Counted from the stretch's first letter, positions 17,369-27,074 are shown. The stretch: 64,000 nucleotides of DNA from Acinetobacter bohemicus ANC 3994 (GCF_000367925.1 NZ_KB849164.1:62001-126000), one strand, 5' to 3'. The notes: generated by a model from the letters alone, not told the origin. Program-made: numbers and translations.

Positions 17369-18139
17369 TTAAAAGCGCTTCGGAATTCTCTGTCCATTCG
17401 GCACAGGTATTTCAGCTTTTTTCAGTACAGCAAATAACCATGTTTCCGCATGGTTCACCGCTTGTTTTAAATCATCGCCCTGCGCTAAACGACCTGCAAT
17501 AAAACTTGCCAATGAGCAACCTGAACCGTGATATTCCCCTTCAAGACGCGGGCAGCGAGTTTCGAAAACCAACTGACCCTTGCTGTATAAAGCATTGCGA
17601 ATATAGTCAGGGGTGTCTTCATGTCCACCTTTGATTAAAACGGCTTGAGCACCCATTTCAAAGAGTTTCGTTGTGGCTTGGTCGATGTCCTGAATGCCTG
17701 TTAATGCACGTAGTTCTACGGTGTTAGGGGTGAGTACGGTGGCCAGTGGAATAAGCTCGATAAAGGCTTTGACTAAAGTTGCTTGATCACCAAGTGAACC
17801 GCCACTATTGGCAACGAGTACAGGATCGAGTACATATAAATAGTCTGGATGTTCGCGTAAAAATTCAGCCAAAGCCGCAATATTATCAGTCGTGCCGAGC
17901 ATGCCAGACTTCACACACTTAATCGGTAAATCACCAACTACAGCATGGGCTTGAGCAAGCAGAAGCTCTTTAGAGGTCGCTTCAAAGCCAAATACTTGTT
18001 GTGAGTTTTGAATTGTCAGGGCGGTACACGCAGTGGCTGCATGTGCACCACTTTGACCAATCGCTTCAATATCTGCTTGTAAGCCAGCTCCGCCTGATGG
18101 ATCTAAACCAGAAAAGCAAAGTACAGTAGGGCGCACCAT
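17369..18139 (-). CDS. thiD: hydroxymethylpyrimidine/phosphomethylpyrimidine kinase ThiD
   Basis: 256 residues of the ribokinase-like ThiD family. The N-terminus has CFSGLDPSGGAGLQADIEA, the substrate-binding opening of ThiD. The centre has YVLDPVLVANSGG, and the C-terminus has GEYHGSGCSLASFIAGRLA, the anion-hole and catalytic region. ThiD phosphorylates hydroxymethylpyrimidine twice to give the pyrophosphate half of thiamine. AAGGATATC precedes the ATG. No other thi gene is nearby, and no thiamine riboswitch was seen in the short upstream gap. Confidence 0.93.
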   Translation of the reverse strand: MVRPTVLCFSGLDPSGGAGLQADIEAIGQSGAHAATACTALTIQNSQQVFGFEATSKELLLAQAHAVVGDLPIKCVKSGMLGTTDNIAALAEFLREHPDYLYVLDPVLVANSGGSLGDQATLVKAFIELIPLATVLTPNTVELRALTGIQDIDQATTKLFEMGAQAVLIKGGHEDTPDYIRNALYSKGQLVFETRCPRLEGEYHGSGCSLASFIAGRLAQGDDLKQAVNHAETWLFAVLKKAEIPVPNGQRIPKRF

Positions 18140-18238
18140 GATATCCTTCTTGACAAAATTTGCCTTAGTATAGGCAACTTTGAAAGAACTCTCGATAGTA
18201 ATTTTTTTAAAGTAAATGATGTGGCAAAGGGTTAGTTT

Positions 18239-18889
18239 GTGATTAAAAATATTTTGATTGATTTAGATGGAACACTCACTGATCCTAAAGTAGGGATTAC
18301 CACCAGTGCACGTTATGGTTTAAATAAAATTGGTCATCCCATTGCCGATGATGTCAATATTGATTGGATTATTGGGCCACCATTGAAAGCCTCTCTGGCA
18401 AAAATTTTAAATGTCGATGTCCATGATGTTTTGGCTGAACAAGCTTTAATGGGATATCGTGAACGATTTGCGGTTACGGGCCTTTATGAAAACCACGTTT
18501 TTCCTCAAGTGGCTGAAACCTTAAAAGCATTGCAACAACAAGGTTACCGTCTATTTTTAGCAACGGCAAAACCAGAAGTGTATGCCAAACAAATTTTAGA
18601 GCATTTTGATTTATTGCAATATTTTGAATATCCCTATGGCAGTGAATTAAACGGGGAACGTACCAATAAAGGCGATTTGATTGAATATATTCTTAAAAAA
18701 GAACAGTTAGATTCGGCGGAATGTTTGATGGTTGGCGACCGTGAACATGATATTTTGGGTGCGCGTCGTCATGGAATAGAAACCATTGCGGTGGAATATG
18801 GTTATGGTTCATCCGCAGAGTTAGATGCAGCCGAACCTAAAGCGCGAATTCAACAATTTTCAGAAATTTTGAATCATGTCGGGCATTAA
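18239..18889 (+). CDS. HAD-family phosphatase
   Basis: 216 residues from a GTG start. HAD motifs are all present: DLDGTLTD (residues about 8-15, nucleophile and acid Asp), TAKP near 121 (motif II), the lysine in the GERTNKGDLI region (motif III), and MVGDREHDILGA (motif IV). The cap domain between is helical, as in the phosphoglycolate phosphatase subfamily. The probable role is removal of phosphate from a small metabolite; the substrate cannot be told. It is divergent from thiD across about 100 bases. Confidence 0.85.
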   Translation: MIKNILIDLDGTLTDPKVGITTSARYGLNKIGHPIADDVNIDWIIGPPLKASLAKILNVDVHDVLAEQALMGYRERFAVTGLYENHVFPQVAETLKALQQQGYRLFLATAKPEVYAKQILEHFDLLQYFEYPYGSELNGERTNKGDLIEYILKKEQLDSAECLMVGDREHDILGARRHGIETIAVEYGYGSSAELDAAEPKARIQQFSEILNHVGH

Positions 18890-19007
18890 CCCTGATCAAG
18901 CGATTGCGTGATTGTTGACGCGTACATCGCTTTTTTACAGCACAGTCTTGCTGAAATTTACATTGAAGACGATCAGAAGTATCGTCTTCGAAGTATGATC
19001 TTAAATA

Positions 19008-19472
19008 TTATCTCAAATCGAGGTACAGCGTTTCTTTCACTTCTTCCATCACGATATAACTATGTGATGAGGCTGATGATGGCAATTTTTTCAGTAAATC
19101 ACCCAATAGGCGACGATAGGCACTCATTTCTTTTAGCCGTGCTTTGACCAAATAATCGAATTCACCTGAAATGAGGTGGCATTCCAATACCTCTGGAATT
19201 TCGACTAAATCACGGGCAACTTGATCAAATACATCACCCGATTTAGCCGATAATTTAATCTCTAAAAAAACCAATAAACTACGATTGACCAACTCAGGAT
19301 TAAGTCGAGCATAGTAGCCCATAATAATGCCATCACGTTCTAAACGCTTCACACGTTCAGAGCAGGGGGTAGTCGATAAATTAACCCGTGATGCTAACTC
19401 ACTAATTGCAATCCGCCCATCACGTTGCAAGATCTCTAAAATTTGATGATCAATTCGATCTAATTTGCGCAT
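19008..19472 (-). CDS. Lrp/AsnC-family regulator of the D-alanine genes
   Basis: 154 residues. The N-terminal helix-turn-helix (DRIDHQILEILQRDGRIAISELASRVNLSTTPCSERVKRLERDGII) is classic Lrp/AsnC. The C-terminal RAM domain (about 65-154) contains LECHLISGEFDYLVKARL, the amino-acid-sensing core. It is divergent from dadA across 138 bases, the same arrangement as dadR-dadA in Pseudomonas, so it probably activates dadA in response to alanine. It could also be a global Lrp. Confidence 0.88.
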   Translation of the reverse strand: MRKLDRIDHQILEILQRDGRIAISELASRVNLSTTPCSERVKRLERDGIIMGYYARLNPELVNRSLLVFLEIKLSAKSGDVFDQVARDLVEIPEVLECHLISGEFDYLVKARLKEMSAYRRLLGDLLKKLPSSASSHSYIVMEEVKETLYLDLR

Positions 19473-19610
19473 GAGTTTTTTCCTTTTTTTAGGGTTATTT
19501 CATACTGAATTTATTAATTTAACTACATTATAATGCTTAAAACAGTGAAAAAAACTATTTATTGCAAAATATACTAGGTAAATAAACTAAATATACGTAA
19601 AGGAAGAGCG
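19473..19610. promoter_or_regulatory. divergent control region lrp-type regulator / dadA
   Basis: 138 bases, very AT-rich, between divergent genes. A TATACT near 19569 could be the dadA -10, with AAGGAAGAG as its ribosome binding site; CATTATAATG carries TATAAT-like boxes on both strands. Lrp-type sites are loose, so none was assigned. Confidence 0.45.
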
Positions 19611-20870
19611 ATGCGTGTAATTGTCTTAGGTAGTGGTGTTATTGGTGTTGCAAGTGCGTATTACCTAGCGCAGCAGGGAGCAACCGTAACTGTTTTAGAC
19701 CGCCAGTCGGGTCCAGCAGAAGAAACCAGTTTTGGTAATGCAGGACAAATCTCACCAGGATATTCTACACCTTGGGCTGCACCAGGGATTCCTTTTAAAG
19801 CTGTAAAGTGGATGTTCCAACATCATGCGCCACTTGCCATTAATATTGATGGCAGCATGTGGCAGTTGAATTGGATGGCGCAAATGCTTAAAAACTGCAA
19901 TCCAAATAGCTATGCCATCAATAAAGAGCGCATGACTCGTGTTGCAGAATATAGCCGCGATTGTTTAAGAGAGCTCAGAAAAGAGACTGGTATCAGTTAC
20001 GAACATCGCTCAAAAGGCACATTACAAGTATTCCGTAACGAAGCTCAACTTGACGCGGTACAACGCGATATTCAAGTCCTTAAAGAGTGTGGTGTGGATT
20101 ATGAACTGTTACTTAAAGATGAACTTGCAAAAGTAGAACCGGCTTTAGAACACGCCAAAGATAAATTGGTCGGTGGCTTGCATTTGCCGAATGATGAAAC
20201 AGGTGACTGTTATATGTTCACCAATGCCTTAGCCGATTTAGCCAAAGGTTTAGGTGTCGATTTCAAATTTAACCAAAATGTTGAAAAACTTGTGGTTGAA
20301 GGCGATGAAATTAAAGGTGTTGTGGTCGATGGTCAAGTCCTGACTGCGGATCGTTATGTTTTGGCATTTGGTAGCTACTCACGTGACTTCCTGAAACCAC
20401 TGAATTTGAATTTACCGGTTTATCCAGTGAAAGGCTATTCACTCACGATTCCAATTGTTGATCCTGCTTTTGCACCGCAATCGACTGTGTTGGATGAAAC
20501 CTACAAAATTGCGATTACGCGTTTTGATCAACGTATTCGTGTGGGTGGTATGGCTGAATTGAGTGGATTTAACCATGGTTTAAATACCGACCGCCGTGCA
20601 ACTTTGGAAATGGTCACCCAAGACTTATTCCCGGGTGGTGATTTAGCGCAGGCTTCTTTCTGGACAGGTTTACGTCCAATGACCCCTGATAGCACACCGA
20701 TCATTGGTGCAACAGGTTATAAGAATCTGTTCTTAAATACTGGTCATGGCACTTTAGGTTGGACCATGGCATGTGGTTCAGGCAAGTTAATCAGTGACTT
20801 GGTCATGAATCATAAGCCAGATATTAGTACGGATGGCTTGTCTATTCTGCGCTATCCACATGCTGCTTAA
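19611..20870 (+). CDS. dadA: D-amino acid dehydrogenase DadA
   Basis: 419 residues. The N-terminal FAD-binding motif is VIVLGSGVIGVASAYYLAQQGATVTVLDRQ, a Rossmann GxGxxG followed by an acidic strand end. TSFGNAGQISPGYSTPWAAPG is the typical DadA block. The C-terminus has FWTGLRPMTPDSTPIIG and LNTGHGTLGWTMACGSG. DadA oxidises D-alanine and other D-amino acids to keto acids and ammonia at the inner membrane, feeding electrons to the respiratory chain. It is first of four genes with dadX, ridA and cycA. Confidence 0.96.
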   Translation: MRVIVLGSGVIGVASAYYLAQQGATVTVLDRQSGPAEETSFGNAGQISPGYSTPWAAPGIPFKAVKWMFQHHAPLAINIDGSMWQLNWMAQMLKNCNPNSYAINKERMTRVAEYSRDCLRELRKETGISYEHRSKGTLQVFRNEAQLDAVQRDIQVLKECGVDYELLLKDELAKVEPALEHAKDKLVGGLHLPNDETGDCYMFTNALADLAKGLGVDFKFNQNVEKLVVEGDEIKGVVVDGQVLTADRYVLAFGSYSRDFLKPLNLNLPVYPVKGYSLTIPIVDPAFAPQSTVLDETYKIAITRFDQRIRVGGMAELSGFNHGLNTDRRATLEMVTQDLFPGGDLAQASFWTGLRPMTPDSTPIIGATGYKNLFLNTGHGTLGWTMACGSGKLISDLVMNHKPDISTDGLSILRYPHAA

Positions 20871-20905
20871 AACCATTTGAAATTGATTATTCAAGGAAGA
20901 ATAAA

Positions 20906-22006
20906 ATGCCACGCCCAATTACTGCCATCATTCATAGTGACGCATTGCAGCATAATTTAACCATTGCAAGACAGCAGATGCCGAATAGTAAAGTCTATGC
21001 TGTGGTCAAAGCCAATGCTTATGGTCACGGCATCGAACATGTCTATTCGTCATTTAAAACGGCAGATGGTTTTGCGCTATTGGACATTGCCGAAGCTAGA
21101 CGGTTACGTGAGCTGGGTTGGACGGGTGCAATTTTATTATTGGAAGGCATTTTCTCAGCGCAAGATTTACAGGATTGCCTTGAGTTAAATTTAAGTTTTA
21201 CCATTCATAGTGAACATCAACTTCGTTGGATTGAGCAATTTTCTCCCGTTGCTCACTTTGATGTTTATTTAAAAATGAATAGTGGCATGAACCGTTTAGG
21301 TTTTCAGCCTGAGCATTATCGACATGCTTGGCACAGACTCAATCAGCTAGATCAAATTCAAAGCATCACCCATATGATGCATTTCTCCGATGCAGACAGT
21401 GATCGTTTTGGTGAGTCAGGTATTGACTATCAATACACTATTTTTGAAGAAACGATTCGCGATTTACCCGGTGAAAGAACGGTGTGCAATAGTGCTGCGA
21501 TTCTTAGACATTCAGCCCTACATTCAGACACTGTACGCAGTGGAATCATGCTGTATGGTAGCTCTCCAGATTATCCGACCCATACCATTCAAGATTGGAA
21601 TTTACAGCCAAGCATGAGCTTGCGCAGTGAAATTATTGCCATTCAAGACATCCAAAGTCATGACAGTGTCGGCTACGGCTCGACTTTTATTGCAGAGCAA
21701 GCGATGAAAATCGGCATTGTGGCTTGCGGTTATGCCGATGGCTATCAACGCATTTCACCGACGGGAACGCCTGTACTGGTGAATTCAATTCGGACCAAAA
21801 TTATCGGGCGTATCAGTATGGATATGCTCGCAGTTGATATTTCAGATATTAAAGATGTGGACGTTGGCAGCGAGGTTGTGCTTTGGGGGAAATCGTCAAA
21901 TGGAACGATTCTGCCTATCGATGAAGTCGCTGCAAGTTCAGGAACAATCGGCTATGAACTGATGTGTGCGGTCACTGCGCGTGTCAATTTTATCAATCAA
22001 GAATAG
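20906..22006 (+). CDS. dadX: catabolic alanine racemase DadX
   Basis: 366 residues, the usual size for alanine racemase. The PLP lysine lies in VYAVVKANAYGHG (near residue 35). The second catalytic residue is the tyrosine in DSVGYGSTF (near 250). GYADGYQR and ISMDMLAVDIS complete the pattern. Position directly after dadA marks it as the catabolic enzyme, turning L-alanine into D-alanine for DadA. A separate Alr for cell-wall synthesis would be expected elsewhere. Confidence 0.95.
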   Translation: MPRPITAIIHSDALQHNLTIARQQMPNSKVYAVVKANAYGHGIEHVYSSFKTADGFALLDIAEARRLRELGWTGAILLLEGIFSAQDLQDCLELNLSFTIHSEHQLRWIEQFSPVAHFDVYLKMNSGMNRLGFQPEHYRHAWHRLNQLDQIQSITHMMHFSDADSDRFGESGIDYQYTIFEETIRDLPGERTVCNSAAILRHSALHSDTVRSGIMLYGSSPDYPTHTIQDWNLQPSMSLRSEIIAIQDIQSHDSVGYGSTFIAEQAMKIGIVACGYADGYQRISPTGTPVLVNSIRTKIIGRISMDMLAVDISDIKDVDVGSEVVLWGKSSNGTILPIDEVAASSGTIGYELMCAVTARVNFINQE

Positions 22007-22016
22007 GGACATTAGC

Positions 22017-22376
22017 ATGTCAAATAATGATATCCAAAAGATCAACAGCAACGAAGTGATGAGTGCTGTAACTGTGTTTAATCAGGTGGTGTATTTGTCA
22101 GGCCAAGTGCCAAAAAATACCGATGCAGATGTTGCTGGGCAAACGCGTGAAATCTTGGCGACTATTGATGAATTACTGGCATTGGCCAATACCGATAAGA
22201 CACGATTATTGTCTGCGCAAATTTATTTAAAAAACTTACCCGATTTTTCAGCAGTGAATGCAATTTGGATTGACTGGCTTCAAGGTTGTGTGGCACCTTC
22301 GCGCGCAACAATTCAAGCCGATTTGGTTAACCCAAATTGGCTCATTGAAATCGCAGTAACAGCAGCACAAAAGTAA
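22017..22376 (+). CDS. ridA: RidA family imine deaminase
   Basis: 119 residues from the ATG at 22017, just after dadX. Motifs are QVVYLSGQVPKN and the end CVAPSRATIQADLVNPNWLIEIAVTAAQK; the latter includes the arginine (SRAT) that binds the substrate carboxylate. RidA enzymes hydrolyse reactive imines or enamines to keto acids. Within this operon it probably helps clear imines released by DadA or 2-aminoacrylate. A hairpin follows before cycA. Confidence 0.93.
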   Translation: MSNNDIQKINSNEVMSAVTVFNQVVYLSGQVPKNTDADVAGQTREILATIDELLALANTDKTRLLSAQIYLKNLPDFSAVNAIWIDWLQGCVAPSRATIQADLVNPNWLIEIAVTAAQK

Positions 22377-22408
22377 TGTGGTGTTGTTGAGAAACAAATG
22401 AAACACTT

Positions 22409-22449
22409 AGAATGAAAATGAAATGTCATCCATTTCGTTTCATTCTTGG
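22409..22449 (+). terminator. hairpin after ridA
   Basis: AGAATGAAAATGAAAT faces ATTTCGTTTCATTCTT with a seven-base loop. It may reduce read-through from dadA-dadX-ridA into cycA. Confidence 0.55.
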
Positions 22450-22534
22450 ACGGGTAAATCACATTATTGAGTAGAACGCTCAAGCGCCAAAAGCATGATT
22501 TACCTGTTGAGGGATATGTCAAAAAGGATATTTT

Positions 22535-23965
22535 ATGACCACTTCAAGCCAACACGAAGACGCACAATCGTCGCCCCATGAGTTGCAGCGAAAATTATCG
22601 AACCGCCATTTACAGTTAATTGCTATCGGTGGTGCGATTGGAACTGGACTCTTTATGGGTTCTGGAAAAACCATTTCTTTAGCAGGACCTTCAATTCTCA
22701 TCATTTATATGATTATTGGTGGTATGTTCTTTTTCCTGATGCGTGCATTAGGTGAAATCTTATTATCGAACTTGCACTACAAATCATTTATTGATATGGC
22801 TCATGATTTAATCGGGCCGGGGGCAGGTTACTATATTGGATGGTCATATTGGTTAGGCTGGATTTTAGTCGGTATTGCCGATTTAGCTGCCATTATTAAC
22901 TATTTAGGCTTTTGGTTGCCGCCAGACATGACCTTCACCCCAATGGGACAGGCACTGATTAGTGCAGGCTGTGTGCTCTTTGTTTTAGGCATTAATCTAC
23001 TTACCGTCAAATTATTTGGTGAAATTGAATTTTGGTTTGCACTGATTAAAATTTTAGCCATTATTGGTTTAATTTTTATTGGTGGCTTTATGGTGTTCAC
23101 TCATTATCAAGCACCAGGTGGTTCAATCGCGAGTTTTAGTAATGTCTGGTCTCATGGCGGCATGTTCCCTAAAGGTGCCGAAGGCTTCTTGGCTGGTTTC
23201 CAAATCGCACTGTTTGCCTTTGTCGGCGTAGAGTTGATTGGTACCATGGCTGCGGAAACAAAAGATCCTGAAAAGAATCTACCAAAAGCGGTCAATGCAA
23301 TTCCAACACGAATTATCTTATTTTATGTTCTCGCATTATTTATTGTAATGTCTGTGACGCCATGGATCGAAATTCCAGCAGATCAAAGCCCATTTGTATC
23401 CTTGTTCTTGCATGCAGGTATTCCAACTTCAGCCATTATTATGAACTTGGTGGTGTTGTCTTCAGTACTTTCTTCAATGAATAGTGGTGTATTCTCAACC
23501 AGTCGTATGTTGTTTGGTTTAGCCAAAGAAGGGCAAGCGCCAACCAAGTTAGCAGAACTTTCTGCACGTGCTGTTCCTGCGAAAGGCCTTGTATTCTCTT
23601 GCGCTTTCATTATGAGTGGCGCGGCATTACAGTATTTTGTTCCGAACACCATAGAAGCTTTTACCTTGGCCAGCTCTCTGTGTGTGATTTTGTTTATTAG
23701 TATTTGGAGCTTAATTATGGTGTGTTATTTACGCTATAGAAAGTTAAATCCAGAACTACATACAAAATCAACATTTAAAATGCCGGGCGGTATATGGATG
23801 TCCTACATTGTTTTGGCCTTCCTATTGTTTACGTTAGTAATCTTAAGCTTAGAGCCAGATACGCTAAAAGCATTAATTATTAGCCCATTATGGTTGGTAG
23901 TTTTAGCGGTAACGTATCACGTTCTGTATAAGCCACGCATGAAAAAGCTAAACAAAAAGCTTTAG
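22535..23965 (+). CDS. cycA: D-serine/D-alanine/glycine permease CycA
   Basis: 476 residues with about twelve hydrophobic segments, an APC-family amino acid carrier. The opening RHLQLIAIGGAIGTGLFMGSG is the first helix with its substrate-binding glycines. GVELIGTMAAETKDPEKNLPKA is the conserved loop of amino acid/proton symporters. Homology and position after dadA-dadX-ridA point to CycA, which imports glycine, D-alanine and D-serine. It completes a D-alanine uptake and use module. Other APC permeases cannot be excluded from sequence alone. Confidence 0.88.
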   Translation: MTTSSQHEDAQSSPHELQRKLSNRHLQLIAIGGAIGTGLFMGSGKTISLAGPSILIIYMIIGGMFFFLMRALGEILLSNLHYKSFIDMAHDLIGPGAGYYIGWSYWLGWILVGIADLAAIINYLGFWLPPDMTFTPMGQALISAGCVLFVLGINLLTVKLFGEIEFWFALIKILAIIGLIFIGGFMVFTHYQAPGGSIASFSNVWSHGGMFPKGAEGFLAGFQIALFAFVGVELIGTMAAETKDPEKNLPKAVNAIPTRIILFYVLALFIVMSVTPWIEIPADQSPFVSLFLHAGIPTSAIIMNLVVLSSVLSSMNSGVFSTSRMLFGLAKEGQAPTKLAELSARAVPAKGLVFSCAFIMSGAALQYFVPNTIEAFTLASSLCVILFISIWSLIMVCYLRYRKLNPELHTKSTFKMPGGIWMSYIVLAFLLFTLVILSLEPDTLKALIISPLWLVVLAVTYHVLYKPRMKKLNKKL

Positions 23966-23978
23966 TCATGATTTGAAT

Positions 23979-24015
23979 TTAAAAAGGGCTGATGTTTATA
24001 CATCAGCCCTTTTTT
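23979..24015 (+). terminator. terminator after cycA
   Basis: AAAAAGGGCTGATG / CATCAGCCCTTTTTT stem around TTTATA. Confidence 0.9.
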
Positions 24016-24129
24016 ATTGAGCAATGTTCAGAATATAAAAATAATGCTTCTTTATTTTGAACAAAAATTAAATGCAATTATATGATCATTATTATTTAAT
24101 AGAACGCTTTGAAAATAAGAACAGTGTAG

Positions 24130-25245
24130 ATGCGAAATTATAAAATTGATGTACTACGGGGAATCTGCATACTTTTAGTTTTATTCCACCATTTTAATAT
24201 CCCGTATAAACTACATGATACATTTTTAGGCGTACATATCTTTGGAGAAAGCTTGAGCACTTTAATTGCCCGCAATGGTAATTATGGTGTAACTATGTTC
24301 TTTGTGATTTCAGGTTTTTTAATTACCCAACATACATTACAACGCAGTAGCTCACTGGCTCAAATCAATTTCAAAGACTTCTATATTCGCCGTATTGCGC
24401 GCATTATGCCCTGTTTGGTTTTATTGGTCACAGTGGTGACTATGCTCGGAAGTTTCGGTTTAAAGCCATTTTTAAATCAAGCACCGAATGACATAGAGGT
24501 CTCTTATGGTTTAACGGTTCTTTCCGCTTTTAGTTTTTGGATGAATATCCTGATTATTCAATATGGCTGGGTCAATTATGCACTGGGTGTGTTGTGGTCA
24601 TTATCGGTAGAAGAAGTTTTTTATTTGGTTTTTCCAATACTCTGTTTGCTATTGGGGCGTAGTCAGGGCTTTATTCTGTTTTTACTGGCCGTGATTTGTT
24701 ATGCACCCTATTTCCGGTCACTACATTTTGCTGAACAAAGTGGCGCATACCTCTATCATTATTTTTCCAGTTTTGATGGGATCGCAATCGGCTGTTTAAC
24801 CGCTTTAATTGCACAGAAGTTTCAATTGAATGGAAAAATAAATTCGTTTCTCATTCTTTTTATGTGTTTATTGATGGTCGGTCTGTATTTGTATGCACCG
24901 ATTAAAGAGGTGAGCACGTGGGGAATCAGTATTTTTGCACTATTATCCGCAGTGTTAATTTTCTGTTTTGCACAAAATCCTCAAGCAGCAGCTCAATCGA
25001 AAATGTCTAAAGCTCTGGTCTGGATCGGGCAACGCAGTTATGAAATGTATTTGTTTCATTTAATTGTTTTGGGTTTGATTAAAGTTTTCTATTTTCCTAA
25101 ACAAACGTTGCCAACCGAAAAATTAATCTTGTTGCCCGTATTTTTGATCGCGACGTTTATTTTGAGTTGGGCAATTGAAAAATATTATTCAGCACCGTTG
25201 AATTTAAAAATTCGAACCATATTGATGAAATCCGGACGTAGATAA
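24130..25245 (+). CDS. inner-membrane acyltransferase (OafA/YrhL type)
   Basis: 371 residues with about ten membrane segments, of the acyltransferase-3 family. The N-terminus RNYKIDVLRGICILLVLFHH has the RG and HH residues near the catalytic site. GVTMFFVISGFLITQ and FYIRRIARIMP follow in the usual order, then VLWSLSVEEVFYLVFP. Such proteins add acetyl or other acyl groups to lipopolysaccharide, capsule or exopolysaccharide. No surface-polysaccharide genes lie beside it, so the acceptor is unknown. Confidence 0.9.
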   Translation: MRNYKIDVLRGICILLVLFHHFNIPYKLHDTFLGVHIFGESLSTLIARNGNYGVTMFFVISGFLITQHTLQRSSSLAQINFKDFYIRRIARIMPCLVLLVTVVTMLGSFGLKPFLNQAPNDIEVSYGLTVLSAFSFWMNILIIQYGWVNYALGVLWSLSVEEVFYLVFPILCLLLGRSQGFILFLLAVICYAPYFRSLHFAEQSGAYLYHYFSSFDGIAIGCLTALIAQKFQLNGKINSFLILFMCLLMVGLYLYAPIKEVSTWGISIFALLSAVLIFCFAQNPQAAAQSKMSKALVWIGQRSYEMYLFHLIVLGLIKVFYFPKQTLPTEKLILLPVFLIATFILSWAIEKYYSAPLNLKIRTILMKSGRR

Positions 25246-25323
25246 AAATTTACCTGTGATTTTGTAGCGCTGAATTAGCAGCAGGGTGTTGCCGTGGTGT
25301 GAAGGAAAAACGCGAGAGAATAA

Positions 25324-25356
25324 AAAAGCCTCGAATGATTCGAGGCTTTTAAAATT
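25324..25356. terminator. shared terminator, acyltransferase and hemJ
   Basis: AAAAAGCCTCGAA / TTCGAGGCTTTT stem between convergent genes, with T tracts for both directions. Confidence 0.85.
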
Positions 25357-25373
25357 TTTAGGATTAAACAAGA

Positions 25374-25826
25374 TTAGAACTGCGGCTTAACCACCACTAA
25401 GATGATCACTGCGACTAAAATCAGGGTTGGCATTTCATTAAAGAAACGCCAGAACTTATGCGATTTATAATGCGCATTGCCAATCAGTTTTTTGCGGTAA
25501 TAACCACAAACAAAGTGGTAAATCACCAACAAACCAACCAAGCCAACTTTAAGGTAAAACCATAACGCTTCATGATAGTGGCGCGTTGCATCGCCCCAAT
25601 CTACCAAAAAGTGCGCCGTGATGAGTGTGGCAATCATAGATGGCCACATAATGCCGCGGTACAACTTACGTTCCATGACTTCGAAACGTTGATGACTGAC
25701 GGCATCATCACTCATGGCATGGTAAACATATAACCGTGGTAAGTAGAACAAAGCAGCGAACCAACAGACCACAGCGATAATATGTAATGCTTTTACCCAC
25801 AAGAAAGCATCAGAAGGTGCATCCAT
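25374..25826 (-). CDS. hemJ: protoporphyrinogen oxidase HemJ
   Basis: 150 residues with four hydrophobic segments. The opening WVKALHIIAVVCWFAALFYLPRLYVYH contains the conserved histidine and arginine of HemJ. The basic end of the third segment (YRKKLIGNAHYKSHKFWRFFNE) is also characteristic. HemJ oxidises protoporphyrinogen IX to protoporphyrin IX in the membrane, late in haem synthesis, and an Acinetobacter HemJ is among the studied members. It lies 18 bases after fabB on the same strand, so the two are probably co-transcribed. Confidence 0.92.
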   Translation of the reverse strand: MDAPSDAFLWVKALHIIAVVCWFAALFYLPRLYVYHAMSDDAVSHQRFEVMERKLYRGIMWPSMIATLITAHFLVDWGDATRHYHEALWFYLKVGLVGLLVIYHFVCGYYRKKLIGNAHYKSHKFWRFFNEMPTLILVAVIILVVVKPQF

Positions 25827-25844
25827 CGAAAATCCTATCGGGGA

Positions 25845-27074
25845 TTATGCATCCCACTTCTTGAAAACGAGGCAGGCGTTTACACCGCCAAAGCCAAAAC
25901 TGTTACTCATCACAGTATTCAGTTTTGCGTCACGTTTTTCAAGTACGATGTCATAACCTTTTGTACCTTCATCAAGTTCAGTCACGTTGATGTTTGGTGC
26001 AATAAAGTCATTTTGCATCATTAGGATAGAATAAATCGCTTCTTGTACACCCGCAGCACCTAAGCTATGACCTGTCATCGATTTGGTCGAACTAAGCGGT
26101 GGTACATGACCTTCACCAAAAGCACGACCCATGGCTTGCAGTTCAGTGATATCACCTGCTGGAGTAGACGTACCGTGAGTATTTACATAATCAATGCTAT
26201 CTACACCATGTTGTTTGGCTTCTTCTAAAGCCATCAGGATACAACGTGTTGCACCTTCACCACTTGGCGCAACCATATCTGCACCATCACTATTGGCAGC
26301 ATAGCCAACCACTTCAGCCAAGATGTTTGCACCACGCGCTTGGGCATGTTCAAGTGATTCAAGTACTACGAAACCACCACCACCGGCAATCACAAAACCA
26401 TCACGGTCAGCAGAATAAGGACGAGAAGCTGTTTCAGGCGTGTCATTGTATTTAGAACAAAGCGCACCCATCGCATCAAACAATAAACTTTGTGACCAGT
26501 GATCTTCTTCACCGCCACCCGCCAGCATTAAATCCTGTTTGCCTAATTGAATTAGGTTGTAGGCATAGCCAATGGCATCGGCAGATGTTGCACAAGCGCT
26601 AGTAATGGTATGTGCAATACCTTGCATTTTGAAGGCAACACCAACATTGGCAGTAATGGTGTTAGACATGTTGCGAGGTACAAAGAACGGGCCAACTTTA
26701 CGTGCGCCTTTGGTGTCTAGCAGCTCTTTCATTTCCATTACAGAGGCTGTAGAGCCGCCACCTGAACCACCAGCAATACCATAGCGCGGGTTGCCGCCAA
26801 TTTGTTCTGCTGTCAGACCGGCATGTTGAACAGCTGCCAATGCTGCGTTATATGCATACATTGCACATACGCCCATAAAGCGCTTTAAGCGGCGGTCAAT
26901 GCCGTCAAAGTTCTGTTCAGCGGCTGCGCTGATATGGCTTTTAAAATTCATTTCCGCATAAATGGGGTTAAAACGTGTTCCCGAAATCCCGTTTTGCAAA
27001 GAGTGAGTGACATCTTCCAATGTATTACCAATGCATGAGTTAATGCCCATACCAGTGATTACAACACGTTTCAT
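25845..27074 (-). CDS. fabB: beta-ketoacyl-ACP synthase I (FabB)
   Basis: 409 residues, a thiolase-fold condensing enzyme. The nucleophile is Cys161 in TITSACATSADAIGYAY. The two catalytic histidines are in VNTHGTSTPAGD (near 300) and SMTGHSLGAAG (near 335). GFGFGGVNACLVFK closes the protein. The FabB form extends acyl-ACP chains and is needed for unsaturated fatty acids; overall length and sequence favour FabB over FabF. The partner fabA is not adjacent. It is the first gene of a pair with hemJ. Confidence 0.93.
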   Translation of the reverse strand: MKRVVITGMGINSCIGNTLEDVTHSLQNGISGTRFNPIYAEMNFKSHISAAAEQNFDGIDRRLKRFMGVCAMYAYNAALAAVQHAGLTAEQIGGNPRYGIAGGSGGGSTASVMEMKELLDTKGARKVGPFFVPRNMSNTITANVGVAFKMQGIAHTITSACATSADAIGYAYNLIQLGKQDLMLAGGGEEDHWSQSLLFDAMGALCSKYNDTPETASRPYSADRDGFVIAGGGGFVVLESLEHAQARGANILAEVVGYAANSDGADMVAPSGEGATRCILMALEEAKQHGVDSIDYVNTHGTSTPAGDITELQAMGRAFGEGHVPPLSSTKSMTGHSLGAAGVQEAIYSILMMQNDFIAPNINVTELDEGTKGYDIVLEKRDAKLNTVMSNSFGFGGVNACLVFKKWDA

